NCBI GenBank assembly: GCA_009916335.1
Contig: SAAR01000003.1
Location: forward strand, 1 to 39,108
Direction of reading: 5' to 3'
Length of the DNA stretch: 39,108 nucleotides
Source of the DNA: Erysipelotrichia bacterium
Lineage (GTDB): Bacteria > Bacillota_I > Bacilli_A > Erysipelotrichales > Erysipelotrichaceae
Each line of letters starts with the position of its first letter. Within the stretch, counting starts at the first letter, position 1. Positions 25,070 to 33,176 of the stretch are shown piece by piece. Made by a program: the position numbers and the translations under genes. The notes beneath the pieces are model-generated. The model was not told the origin of the DNA. It was given only the letters and a program-made list of their open reading frames with translations, and did not search any database.

Positions 25070-26974
25070 ATGCAAAGAGTGGAAATTAGGAAAAGAATGC
25101 AAATCATGATGATTGCTTTCACGTTAGTGTTTGTGTCTATTTTAGGAAAGTTGTTTTATGAACAAGTGTTTAACCATAATACAATCTTGAAAAAAGCACA
25201 AAATTTATGGGAAAGGGATTTTCATATTAGTGGGCTGCGAGGAAGTATTTTAGATTGTAATCATGAAGTGTTGGCACAGGACATTCCTGCTACTTCATTA
25301 GTTGTAGTTCCTTCACAAATTGAAGATGCCAAAAAAGCCGCAAAAGCGATTAGTGCGATTATTGAGATGGACGAAGAAAAGTTATATCAAAAAATGATAA
25401 AAAAGGTGAGTACACAAAAGATTCAACCTGAGGGGCGTTTGTTAAGTGAAAAAAAGGCACAAGCGATTGCTAATTTAAATTTAAAAGGAATCTATTTAAT
25501 TCAAGATAGTTTACGTTATTATCCTAATGGAAAGTATTTAGCACAAGTATTAGGGTTTAGTGGTATTGATAATCAAGGGTTGGCAGGATTAGAGCTACAA
25601 TATGATGAATACCTTAGTGCGAAACAGGGAAGTTTAAATTTAGGTTTTGATGCGAAGGGACAACCGATTGAAAACTATGATGAAAAAAGAGAAGAAAGTG
25701 GAAAAGGGAACGATGTGGTTTTAACCATTGATAAAAATATACAAGATATTGTGGAGCGTGAAATGAATAACTTAGTTGAAAAATATGCTCCTAAACAGGC
25801 ATTGGCATTAGCGATGAATCCGAATACAGGAGAGGTGTTGGCGATGGTATCAAAACCAGACTTTGATCCTAATCATTACCAAGATTATGATGCTTCCTTA
25901 ATTAATCGTAATCTACCAATTTGGATGAGTTATGAGCCAGGTTCTACCTTTAAATCCATTACTTTTGCTAGTGCATTAGATTTAAAGTTGTTTGATATGA
26001 TGCAAGATACTTATATGGATGTAGGTTATGAGATGGTCGAAGGGGCAAGAATTAAATCATGGAAGGCAGGAGGTCATGGTTTACAAACCTTCTTACAAGT
26101 TTTAGAAAATTCTAGTAATCCAGGTTTTGTGGAAATTGCTAGACGATTAGGGTTGGATAATGAATACCAATATGTTACTGATTTTGGCTTTGGCACAAAA
26201 ACAGGTATTGATTTACCTGGGGAGAGTACGGGGATTATGTTTCAAAAAGAAAAAATGGGGCTTGTCGAACAAGCCACTGTTGCGTTTGGACAAGGGTTAA
26301 GTGTTACACCGATTCAATTAGTGAGTGCTTTTAGTGCAATTGTTAATGGAGGTACTTTATATCGTCCGTATATTACTAAATATATCGTAAATCCTTCTAC
26401 TGAAGAAATCATGTTGGAAAATAAGCCTGTCAAAGTACGACAAGTCATTAGTAAAAAGACAAGTGATCAAATGCGTTATGCTTTAGAGAGTGTGGTAGCG
26501 AATGGGGGCGGTAAAAATGCGTATATTGAAGGATATAAAATTGGTGGTAAAACAGGAACGGCACAAAAAGCAGTGAATGGTGTTTATTTAAGCAATGAAT
26601 ATATATTATCCATGATTGCAGCATTACCGATGGAAAACCCACAAATCGTATTGTATATTGCAGTGGATAGTCCTAATAATGATGTACAGTATGGGGGAAC
26701 GGTAGTTGGCCCGATTATCAAAGTGTGTATGGAAGATATGATTGCTTATTTAGATATAGAAGCGAGTGATGAACAGATTCCTAAGAAAACAACCTGGTTA
26801 GATCCTGTTAAATATGAAGTGAATCATTACATTGGTATGCAAAAGGAAGAAGTAAAAAGTGAAAAGTTAAAGATTGTGTATATTGGTGAAGGAAGTAAAG
26901 TAATTGATCAAATGCCAGAAGCAGGCGTTGTTTTAGATGAGGGAAAAGAGGTGTGGGTATATCTTGCAGATTAA
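25070..26974 (+). CDS. Class B penicillin-binding protein with PASTA domain (FtsI/SpoVD/PBP2X type)
   Basis: About 634 residues. An N-terminal membrane anchor (about 11-30) is followed by the PBP dimerisation domain (50-215) and a transpeptidase with SxxK at Ser292-Lys295 (PGSTFKS), SxN at 348-350 (NSSN) and KTG at 494-496 (GGKTGTAQ). The C terminus is one PASTA domain (about 575-634, IGMQKEEVKSEKLKIVYIGEG region). It cross-links septal peptidoglycan. TGAGGT just before ATG 25070 favours that start over 25031, which would put 13 extra residues over a probable promoter region (TATAGT at 25049-25054). Head of the cell-wall cluster. FtsI versus SpoVD cannot be decided; no sporulation gene is near. 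Confidence 0.9.
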   Translation: MQRVEIRKRMQIMMIAFTLVFVSILGKLFYEQVFNHNTILKKAQNLWERDFHISGLRGSILDCNHEVLAQDIPATSLVVVPSQIEDAKKAAKAISAIIEMDEEKLYQKMIKKVSTQKIQPEGRLLSEKKAQAIANLNLKGIYLIQDSLRYYPNGKYLAQVLGFSGIDNQGLAGLELQYDEYLSAKQGSLNLGFDAKGQPIENYDEKREESGKGNDVVLTIDKNIQDIVEREMNNLVEKYAPKQALALAMNPNTGEVLAMVSKPDFDPNHYQDYDASLINRNLPIWMSYEPGSTFKSITFASALDLKLFDMMQDTYMDVGYEMVEGARIKSWKAGGHGLQTFLQVLENSSNPGFVEIARRLGLDNEYQYVTDFGFGTKTGIDLPGESTGIMFQKEKMGLVEQATVAFGQGLSVTPIQLVSAFSAIVNGGTLYRPYITKYIVNPSTEEIMLENKPVKVRQVISKKTSDQMRYALESVVANGGGKNAYIEGYKIGGKTGTAQKAVNGVYLSNEYILSMIAALPMENPQIVLYIAVDSPNNDVQYGGTVVGPIIKVCMEDMIAYLDIEASDEQIPKKTTWLDPVKYEVNHYIGMQKEEVKSEKLKIVYIGEGSKVIDQMPEAGVVLDEGKEVWVYLAD

Positions 26975-28376
26975 ATATAAAAAGATTAAGCATCTTATTC
27001 CATTGCCATTGGCTGATGATTTTATGATTACAGGGTTAGTGGATCATAGTGCGTTTGTCGAAAAGGATATGCTATTTGTAGTTCGCAAAGGGAAAAACTA
27101 TGATGGATTTCAAGATGTAGAAGTCGCATTAAAGAAGCAAGCGATCATCTTGCATCAACAAGAAGAGTATCCTTTTGGTTATTATGTGGAAAAGCTAGAT
27201 GAAGTAATGAGTGCTTTGTTGGATATTTTATATACAGATGTCCATTATCCTTTTAAATTGATTGGCGTTTGTGGCAGTAATGGAAAAAGCAGTGTTGTTT
27301 CTTGTCTTTATCAAGCGTTAAAGGAATATCCTTGTATGCGTATAGGAACCCATTTTATTGAAACAAGAAATCATCATTATACATCTAATAATACAACACC
27401 AAATTGTATGATGTTAATGCACAGTATGGAGTTAGCAAAAAAAGAAGGTGTGCAATATGTCATTATGGAAGTTTCTTCACATGCCATCGATCAAAAACGG
27501 ATTCACTATCTTCGCTTTGATTATATCATTTATACAAACATTGCAAGAGATCATTTAGATTATCATCAAACATTACTTCATTATCGCTATACTAAATATA
27601 AGTTAATGCACTATCTAAAAGAGCAGGGAATGGTGATTGTCAATCGTGATGAGCTTTACTATGGAGAATTGAAAAAGTTGAATCATCATACGCTAATTAC
27701 CTATGGTACACAAGCTGCCCATTTTCAAATTAGTGATGTACAATTATCACTATCTTCTACGACTTTTTATCTTAATCGCTTTTATTTTAAGATGTCTTTA
27801 TTATCCATGTTCAATGTATATAATGTTAGTGCCATCATTGCTTTATTGCGATTATTAAATTTTTCCTATTATACTATTTATAAAATGATTTTAACATTGC
27901 ATGCCAAAGAGGGAAGAATGCAATTAATTTATGAAAAGCAGATCAAAATTTATATTGATTATGCACATACCGCAAAAGCGATGTATGAGTCATTGCGTTT
28001 TTTTAAACAGTATGCGACGCATCGTTTCATTGTGGTTGTTGGTTGTGGGGGAAATCGGGAAAAGGAAAAACGAGAAGAAATTGGTTATTATGCCTCTTAT
28101 TTTGCGGATATTTGTATATTTAGTGAGGATAATTCAAGGGAAGAAGATATCCAATCCATTTTTCATGATATGAAAAAAAGAGTAGAAAAAGAGGTGTATT
28201 GTATTGAAAATCGCAAAGATGCACTACAATATGCTGTTAACATTGCACAAAAAAATGATATAATACTAGTTAGTGGAAAAGGGAATGAAAAAACATTAGA
28301 TAAAAAAGGGAAAGTAATTCATTTTGATGATCAAGAAGTTTTACTTGCAATTGTAGGAGAAAAAGTATGGAAATGA
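26964..28376 (+). CDS. murE: MurE-like UDP-MurNAc-tripeptide ligase, divergent
   Basis: About 470 residues adding the third amino acid to the peptidoglycan stem. The Mur ligase layout is complete: N-terminal UDP-binding domain, P-loop GVCGSNGKSS (101-110, normally GTNGKTT), TTPNCMMLMHSM, MEVSSHAIDQKRI, carbamylated-Lys segment YTKYKLM (Lys211), DYAHT (332-336) and GGNREKEKR. The amino-acid selecting motif reads DNSR (389-392) and is followed by GKGNE (438-442, normally GKGHE). DNPR marks diaminopimelate enzymes, while Lys enzymes differ at the Arg; this one fits neither exactly. A TTG start at 26964 is chosen because AAGAGGTG at 26946-26953 precedes it; an ATG at 26937 lacks any ribosome site. 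It overlaps the upstream gene by 11 nt. Confidence 0.88.
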   Translation: MQIKYKKIKHLIPLPLADDFMITGLVDHSAFVEKDMLFVVRKGKNYDGFQDVEVALKKQAIILHQQEEYPFGYYVEKLDEVMSALLDILYTDVHYPFKLIGVCGSNGKSSVVSCLYQALKEYPCMRIGTHFIETRNHHYTSNNTTPNCMMLMHSMELAKKEGVQYVIMEVSSHAIDQKRIHYLRFDYIIYTNIARDHLDYHQTLLHYRYTKYKLMHYLKEQGMVIVNRDELYYGELKKLNHHTLITYGTQAAHFQISDVQLSLSSTTFYLNRFYFKMSLLSMFNVYNVSAIIALLRLLNFSYYTIYKMILTLHAKEGRMQLIYEKQIKIYIDYAHTAKAMYESLRFFKQYATHRFIVVVGCGGNREKEKREEIGYYASYFADICIFSEDNSREEDIQSIFHDMKKRVEKEVYCIENRKDALQYAVNIAQKNDIILVSGKGNEKTLDKKGKVIHFDDQEVLLAIVGEKVWK

Positions 28377-29335
28377 ATATGCGTATATTAATAGCGTTTG
28401 GAATAAGTTTAGTGGCTACTCTATGTGTGATGCCTATTCTTATTCCTTATTTACATAAGATTAAATTTGGCCAAGTGGAAAGAGAAGAAGGACTTGCCTC
28501 ACATAAGAAAAAAGGGGGAACCCCTACGATGGGAGGTATTGTATTCGTCTTGATTCCCATTATTGTTTGTGCATTTTTAGATATCAATATGTTTAGTGAT
28601 TTAAAAGTGCTAATTGTGATGCTTGCTTATTTAGGGTATGCATTGATAGGTTTTATTGATGATTTTATCATTGTTGTTAAAAAGAATAATGAAGGATTGC
28701 CACCAAAGGTAAAATTTTTATTGCAGTCCATTTTAGCTGTTGCTTTTTATTTACTTTATCAAAATTTTGCACAGACGACTTTATGGATTCCAATATTAGA
28801 TATTTATATTGAATTAGGCTGGTTTTATTTCTTTTTTGTTTTTATTATGTTTACTGCTGAAAGCAATGCTGTTAATTTAACAGATGGGTTAGATGGATTA
28901 TGTGCAGGAACGTGTATTATTGCCATTGCCCCTTTCTTATTGTTTGCCTGCATGGAGCATAATTATCGTTTAGCCATCTTGTTAGCGGCGATTATTGGGG
29001 CATTGCTAGGATATTTGAAATTTAATGTACACCCAGCCAAAATATTTATGGGGGATACAGGTTCATTAGCATTAGGTGGTTTATTGGCTGCGGTAGCGAT
29101 GGTTGAAAAAAAAGAAATCTTATTATTGATTATTGGGGGATTATTTTTAGTGGAAACATTATCGGTGGTCATTCAAGTATTCGTCTTTAAACGCACAGGA
29201 AAACGTGTATTCAAAATGGCACCGATTCATCACCATTTTGAACTATGTGGTATGCGTGAAACAAAAGTTGTGATGATGTTTTATTGTATTGGCTTTTTTC
29301 TAGCGTTATTAGGAACACTGTTAGGAGTGATGTAA
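28367..29335 (+). CDS. mraY: Phospho-MurNAc-pentapeptide transferase
   Basis: A 322-residue membrane enzyme making lipid I from UDP-MurNAc-pentapeptide and undecaprenyl phosphate. Ten membrane segments are expected. Signatures: KKKGGTPTMGGIVF near the N terminus, IDDFIIVVKKNNEGLPPK, the catalytic NLTDGLDGL, MGDTGSLALGG and the His box APIHHHFELCG. AGGAGA at 28355-28360 is 6 nt before the ATG at 28367, which overlaps murE by 10 nt. Intact. Confidence 0.96.
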   Translation: MEMNMRILIAFGISLVATLCVMPILIPYLHKIKFGQVEREEGLASHKKKGGTPTMGGIVFVLIPIIVCAFLDINMFSDLKVLIVMLAYLGYALIGFIDDFIIVVKKNNEGLPPKVKFLLQSILAVAFYLLYQNFAQTTLWIPILDIYIELGWFYFFFVFIMFTAESNAVNLTDGLDGLCAGTCIIAIAPFLLFACMEHNYRLAILLAAIIGALLGYLKFNVHPAKIFMGDTGSLALGGLLAAVAMVEKKEILLLIIGGLFLVETLSVVIQVFVFKRTGKRVFKMAPIHHHFELCGMRETKVVMMFYCIGFFLALLGTLLGVM

Positions 29336-29336
29336 A

Positions 29337-30659
29337 ATGGAAAAAGTATTAGTTATTGGTGGAGCAAGAAGTGGTTGTGCTGTCGCAAAACTTTTGCATC
29401 GACAAGGATATGATGTTAGTATCACTGATCAAAAGCAGATGCCTGAAAAAGAAGAGTTAGAATCTCTTGGTATTCATGTATATGAATTAGGACATCCTGA
29501 TTGTTTGAAAACAGAGGCGTTTCACTTTGTGGTTAAAAATCCAGGGATTCCTTATCATGCCCCTTTTATTCAACACTTTGTAAAAAAACAGATACCTATT
29601 TATACGGAAATAGAAATTGCTTATCGTTATGCACCACACTTTCAATATGGGGCAGTTACAGGGACAAATGGGAAAACAACGATTACTAGTATTTTATATG
29701 AGTTGCTTTCATACAATAAGAAAGCATTGGTTGCTGGAAATATTGGTACCCCTCTTAGTGAATGTGTATTAGCACATCGAGAGGAAGAAAAACAAGTTGC
29801 CATTGAATTAAGTAACTTTCAATTATTGGGGTGTGAAAGTTTCCACCCCATCGTTAGTGTGATTTGCAATTTATCTCCTGATCATTTAGATTATATGGGA
29901 AGTGTCGATGCGTATTATCAATCAAAGATGAAAATTTATGCACAGCAGACGAAAGATGATTGGTTTTTACGCAATGTAGATGATGAGATAATTATGGAAT
30001 ACGCACAAAACATTCCTGCTGAAATCATTGATTTTTCATTAGTAAGAGAGGATGTTGATCTTTATTTAAAAGATCATAAAGTAATTTTAAGAGGAGTGGA
30101 ATTATTTGATACAACGATTTTAAAAATTGTTGGTATGCACAATATTTCTAATGCGATGATTGCTGCTTGTATGGCATATAAGATGGGTGTTAGTATTGAG
30201 CATATTAGAGAAGGATTATCGAAGTTTCAATCGGTAGAGCATCGTTTAGAATTTATTGTGGAAAAAGAAGGAGTACGCTTTTACAATGATTCAAAAGCAA
30301 CAAATCCTGAAGCAGTTGTGCCAGCTTTAAAAGCGTTTGATAAAAACATTATTTTGTTGGCAGGAGGGTATGATAAAAAATTACCGTTTACTATTTTACA
30401 GCCTTTCGATCAAAAAATTAAACAATGTATTGCTTTTGGGGAAACAAAAAGAGCGTTTCAAGATATTTTTACGCATACAACGATTTGTGAAACAATGAAA
30501 GAAGCATTACAAAAAGCTGTTAAAATTGCACAAAAAGGAGATGTTATTTTATTATCTCCAGCATGTGCAAGTTATGATCAATTTACTTCTTATGAAGAAA
30601 GGGGTAAGCTTTTTAAAGAATATGTGTTACAATATGTAAAAGAAAATGAAAGGAATTAA
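29337..30659 (+). CDS. murD: UDP-MurNAc-alanine--D-glutamate ligase
   Basis: A 440-residue cytoplasmic ligase adding D-Glu as the second stem residue. It begins EKVLVIGGARSGCAVAKLL, has the ATP loop AVTGTNGKTTITS near 106-118, the ELSNFQL segment, NLSPDHLDYM, HRLEF, YNDSKATNPEA and, at the C terminus, LLSPACASYDQFTSYEERG, all canonical. It starts one base after the mraY stop. Confidence 0.96.
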   Translation: MEKVLVIGGARSGCAVAKLLHRQGYDVSITDQKQMPEKEELESLGIHVYELGHPDCLKTEAFHFVVKNPGIPYHAPFIQHFVKKQIPIYTEIEIAYRYAPHFQYGAVTGTNGKTTITSILYELLSYNKKALVAGNIGTPLSECVLAHREEEKQVAIELSNFQLLGCESFHPIVSVICNLSPDHLDYMGSVDAYYQSKMKIYAQQTKDDWFLRNVDDEIIMEYAQNIPAEIIDFSLVREDVDLYLKDHKVILRGVELFDTTILKIVGMHNISNAMIAACMAYKMGVSIEHIREGLSKFQSVEHRLEFIVEKEGVRFYNDSKATNPEAVVPALKAFDKNIILLAGGYDKKLPFTILQPFDQKIKQCIAFGETKRAFQDIFTHTTICETMKEALQKAVKIAQKGDVILLSPACASYDQFTSYEERGKLFKEYVLQYVKENERN

Positions 30660-30662
30660 ATT

Positions 30663-31469
30663 ATGGAATATTTATTAAGCATCATACTAGGAGTGATTCA
30701 AGGTATTACAGAATGGCTACCAATTAGTAGCACAGGACACTTGATTTTATTTGAACAATTATGGTCAATGAATGATCCAAAGTTTTTTGAGGTATTTAAG
30801 GTTGTCATTCAGTTTGGTTCTATTCTTGCTGTTTGTGTTCTTTATTATCGAAAATTAAATCCTTGGTATTCAACGAAATCCATTACGGAAAGAAAAGAAA
30901 CATGGCAATTATGGACTAAGGTTGTTGTGGGAAGTTTGCCTTTAGTTATTGGGTTAATGATTGATGACTTAGTAGAATCTAAATTATCTGGACCAGTTGT
31001 GATTGCCATTGCATTAATTGTATATGGGCTTGCCTTTATCTTATTAGAAAGTAAAAAACGTCATCCAAACATTACTAAAATAGAGGCATTGGATTATAAG
31101 ACAGCATTTGGCGTTGGTTGTTTTCAAATGTTAGCTGTTATTCCAGGTACATCACGTTCAGGATCAACAATTTTAGGAGCTAGTTTTCTTGGCTGTTCAA
31201 GAACAGTAGCCTCTGAATTTTCGTTCTTCTTAGCTATTCCTGCGATGGTTGGAGCGAGTGGTTTAAAACTAGTGAAATATATTATTCATGAAGGAATGTT
31301 CTCGTTTAATGAATTAGGTTTATTATTAGTAGGAACGTTTGTATCTTTCATTGTGTCGATCTTTGCAATTCGTTTCTTATTAGCGTATATCCGTAAACAC
31401 GATTTCAAGATTTTTGGATACTACCGCATTATTTTAGGAATTATTGTATTATTGGCATTCTTCTTATAA
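30663..31469 (+). CDS. uppP: Undecaprenyl-diphosphate phosphatase
   Basis: A 268-residue polytopic membrane enzyme that recycles undecaprenyl diphosphate to the monophosphate used by MraY. The two family motifs are present: QGITEWLPISSTGHL (about 14-28) and PGTSRSGSTILGASFLG (about 162-178). It directly follows murD by 3 nt, so it appears co-transcribed with the precursor enzymes. In most genomes uppP stands alone, and at this place a division/cell-wall cluster would usually hold ftsW and murG. Confidence 0.95.
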   Translation: MEYLLSIILGVIQGITEWLPISSTGHLILFEQLWSMNDPKFFEVFKVVIQFGSILAVCVLYYRKLNPWYSTKSITERKETWQLWTKVVVGSLPLVIGLMIDDLVESKLSGPVVIAIALIVYGLAFILLESKKRHPNITKIEALDYKTAFGVGCFQMLAVIPGTSRSGSTILGASFLGCSRTVASEFSFFLAIPAMVGASGLKLVKYIIHEGMFSFNELGLLLVGTFVSFIVSIFAIRFLLAYIRKHDFKIFGYYRIILGIIVLLAFFL

Positions 31470-31495
31470 AAAAACGTTAAGCTTATTATAAATTG

Positions 31496-31560
31496 GTACC
31501 TATAGAAAGGACAGCACGTTGACAGTGTTAGTGTTGGCGTACATCTATAGGTACTTTTTT
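31496..31560 (+). terminator. Long structured terminator after uppP
   Basis: GTACCTATAG (31496-31505) and CTATAGGTAC (31545-31554) form a perfect 10-bp outer stem, followed by six T. Inside, CAGCAC (31512-31517) can pair with GTGTTG (31531-31536). The 39-nt interior makes it much longer than ordinary terminators, so a stable 3'-end RNA is possible. Confidence 0.7.
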
Positions 31561-31641
31561 ATGGCTTTAGAGGTTTTTTATGACTTGTTAAATATGTACT
31601 GTTTCATCTTTTAGCATGATGAATTGTAGTGCATCTATTGA

Positions 31642-31664
31642 AATTAAAAAGAGCTTTCGCTCTT
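31642..31664 (-). terminator. Terminator of trpS
   Basis: On the minus strand AAGAGC, loop GAAA, GCTCTT, then a T run (plus-strand A run at 31646-31650). The stem overlaps the trpS stop codon. Plus-strand A residues at 31665-31670 on the other side are also followed by no gene, so it may serve both directions. The 80 bp between this and the uppP terminator show nothing else. Confidence 0.8.
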
Positions 31665-32655
31665 AAAAAATTTGAATACCTAATTTCTTTTTTACTTTAT
31701 ACATTTTCTTTCTTGCAATCTTGCTGGCTTTTTCTGCTCCTTCTTCTAATGTTTTTTCAATGATTTTACTTGCCACGATTTCTTTGTATTTTGCCTGTAA
31801 TTCACTTAGAAAATCATATACCGTTTCACCAACATGAGCTTTGAAATCACCATATCCTTTACCTTCAAATTGTTTTACGATGTCCTCGATTGACTCATTG
31901 CTAAGTGCTGATTGAATGGTTAATAGATTGGAGATACCAGGTTGATTTTCTTCATCGAATTGAACAATGCCAATGGAATCACTCACAGCTGATTTGATTT
32001 TCTTTCTAGCAACAGCAGGATCATCTAATAAGTAAATGCAACCTTTAGGATTTTCTTCACTTTTTGACATTTTTTTAGTTGGTGTTTGTAAAGACATCAC
32101 TTTTGCCCCAATTTTAGGCACGATTGGTTCAGGAACTGTAAATGTTTCTCCATATGCGTTGTTGAAGCGATGAACGAGATCACGACATAATTCAACATGT
32201 TGTTTTTGATCCACACCAACAGGAACAACATCTGCATCATATAAAATAATATCCCCTGCCATTAAAGAAGGGTAAGTAAACAATCCAGCGGTAATCCCAC
32301 TTTCCTGTTTTGCGACCTTATCTTTATATTGAGTCATACGATTTAATTCACCCATATAAGATTGGCATGTCATAATCCAACCTAATTCAGCATGTTCTTT
32401 TACATCGCTTTGTAAGAATAATGTTACTTTTTCTGGATCTAATCCACAAGCTAAATATAATGCAATTAAATCTTTAGTATTCTGTTTTAATTCCTTTGGA
32501 TCTTGTGCAACAGTTAGAGCATGTAAGTTTGCAATAAAGATAAACATTTCATATTCATCTTGTAATTTTACAAATTGGCGTATTGCCCCAATGTAATTGC
32601 CTAAAGTTAGTTGACCAGTAGGCTTAATTCCACTTAAACATTTTTTCATATTCAT
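31663..32655 (-). CDS. trpS: Tryptophan--tRNA ligase
   Basis: About 330 residues, class I synthetase. SGIKPTGQLTLGNYIGAI holds the HIGH-equivalent TLGN, and KKMSKSEENPKG the KMSKS loop near 196. AGDIILYDADVVPVGVDQKQHVEL is the standard TrpS segment (cited in outline). The frame continues upstream through the T-box, but AGGAGG (plus-strand CCTCCT, 32660-32665) lies just before ATG at 32655; ATG at 32649 is an alternative. It is the only confident gene on the minus strand and has its own leader and terminator. Confidence 0.95.
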   Translation of the reverse strand: MNMKKCLSGIKPTGQLTLGNYIGAIRQFVKLQDEYEMFIFIANLHALTVAQDPKELKQNTKDLIALYLACGLDPEKVTLFLQSDVKEHAELGWIMTCQSYMGELNRMTQYKDKVAKQESGITAGLFTYPSLMAGDIILYDADVVPVGVDQKQHVELCRDLVHRFNNAYGETFTVPEPIVPKIGAKVMSLQTPTKKMSKSEENPKGCIYLLDDPAVARKKIKSAVSDSIGIVQFDEENQPGISNLLTIQSALSNESIEDIVKQFEGKGYGDFKAHVGETVYDFLSELQAKYKEIVASKIIEKTLEEGAEKASKIARKKMYKVKKKLGIQIF

Positions 32656-32665
32656 TTTACCTCCT

Positions 32666-32886
32666 AAAAATAAAAAAAGCCCAACATATGTTGGGACGCA
32701 TAAATAGCGTGGTACCACCCGACTTACTCAATTGAGTCTCTCTAATGATAACGGTATTACCGATTAAGAAACTCCATAAACCCAATTCGATAATAAGCGA
32801 CTGCTATCTTTCAGCAATGCAATAGCTCTCTGTCATAGTCAATCTTATTTCTACTTATTTTACTTCTTCGTTTCTTTATGATTTGC
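32666..32886 (-). ncRNA. T-box riboswitch, tRNA-Trp responsive
   Basis: On the minus strand the T-box sequence GGGTGGTACCACGC lies at 32720-32707. It is followed by a terminator made of the perfect palindrome CCCAACATATGTTGGG (32680-32695) and a seven-T run. The stem I region is upstream, with GCTGAAAGATAGC as distal loop element. A TGG specifier is present as GAATTGGG (TGG at 32784-32782); a second TGG at 32776-32774 cannot be excluded by eye. Confidence 0.9.
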
Positions 32887-32892
32887 ATGATT

Positions 32893-32920
32893 ATTATATC
32901 ACATTAAATAAAATAATAAA
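32893..32920 (-). promoter_or_regulatory. Promoter of trpS leader
   Basis: Minus-strand -10 TATAAT at 32898-32893; a weak -35 TTTATT at 32920-32915. It places the transcript start near 32886. Confidence 0.6.
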
Positions 32921-32942
32921 GAATAATTGAATAAAAGGAAAA

Positions 32943-33018
32943 AGTGGGCAACGAAAAGAAAGGTTGGAAATGAAAAGAAAGATGGGTAATGAATAGAAAG
33001 AAGGATAATGTACAAATG
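32943..33018. repeat. Degenerate 19-bp tandem repeat, about four units
   Basis: Between the trpS promoter and spx lie consecutive units at 32943-32961, 32962-32980, 32981-32999 and a more decayed 33000-33018. The middle units read GGTTGGAAATGAAAAGAAA and GATGGGTAATGAATAGAAA. The shared pattern is G-rich start, AATGAA, then AGAAA. No open reading frame of note crosses it. The rest of the gap to spx (33019-33130) is AT-rich and shows nothing else clear. Confidence 0.75.
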
Positions 33019-33111
33019 AAATATGTCTTTCTATATTATAACTACTTTTGTATTTACGTTTAACGTTTTAATAAATATAACCGAAATGCAGATCGTAATT
33101 GTAAAACTTTC

Positions 33112-33140
33112 TTTTAAAATAAAACAAACTCGGTTATAAT
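33112..33140 (+). promoter_or_regulatory. Promoter of spx-like gene
   Basis: A perfect TATAAT at 33135-33140 lies 37 nt before the start codon. The -35 region (TTTTAA at 33112-33117, 17-nt spacer) is poor, suggesting an activator or low basal use. Confidence 0.6.
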
Positions 33141-33176
33141 AGAAACAGTTAGAAAGTAAATGAAAGGAGTTCCTTT

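Noticed and set aside
32943..33018. CRISPR-like array
   Set aside because: Units are contiguous 19-mers without spacers and are degenerate; no cas genes in the window.
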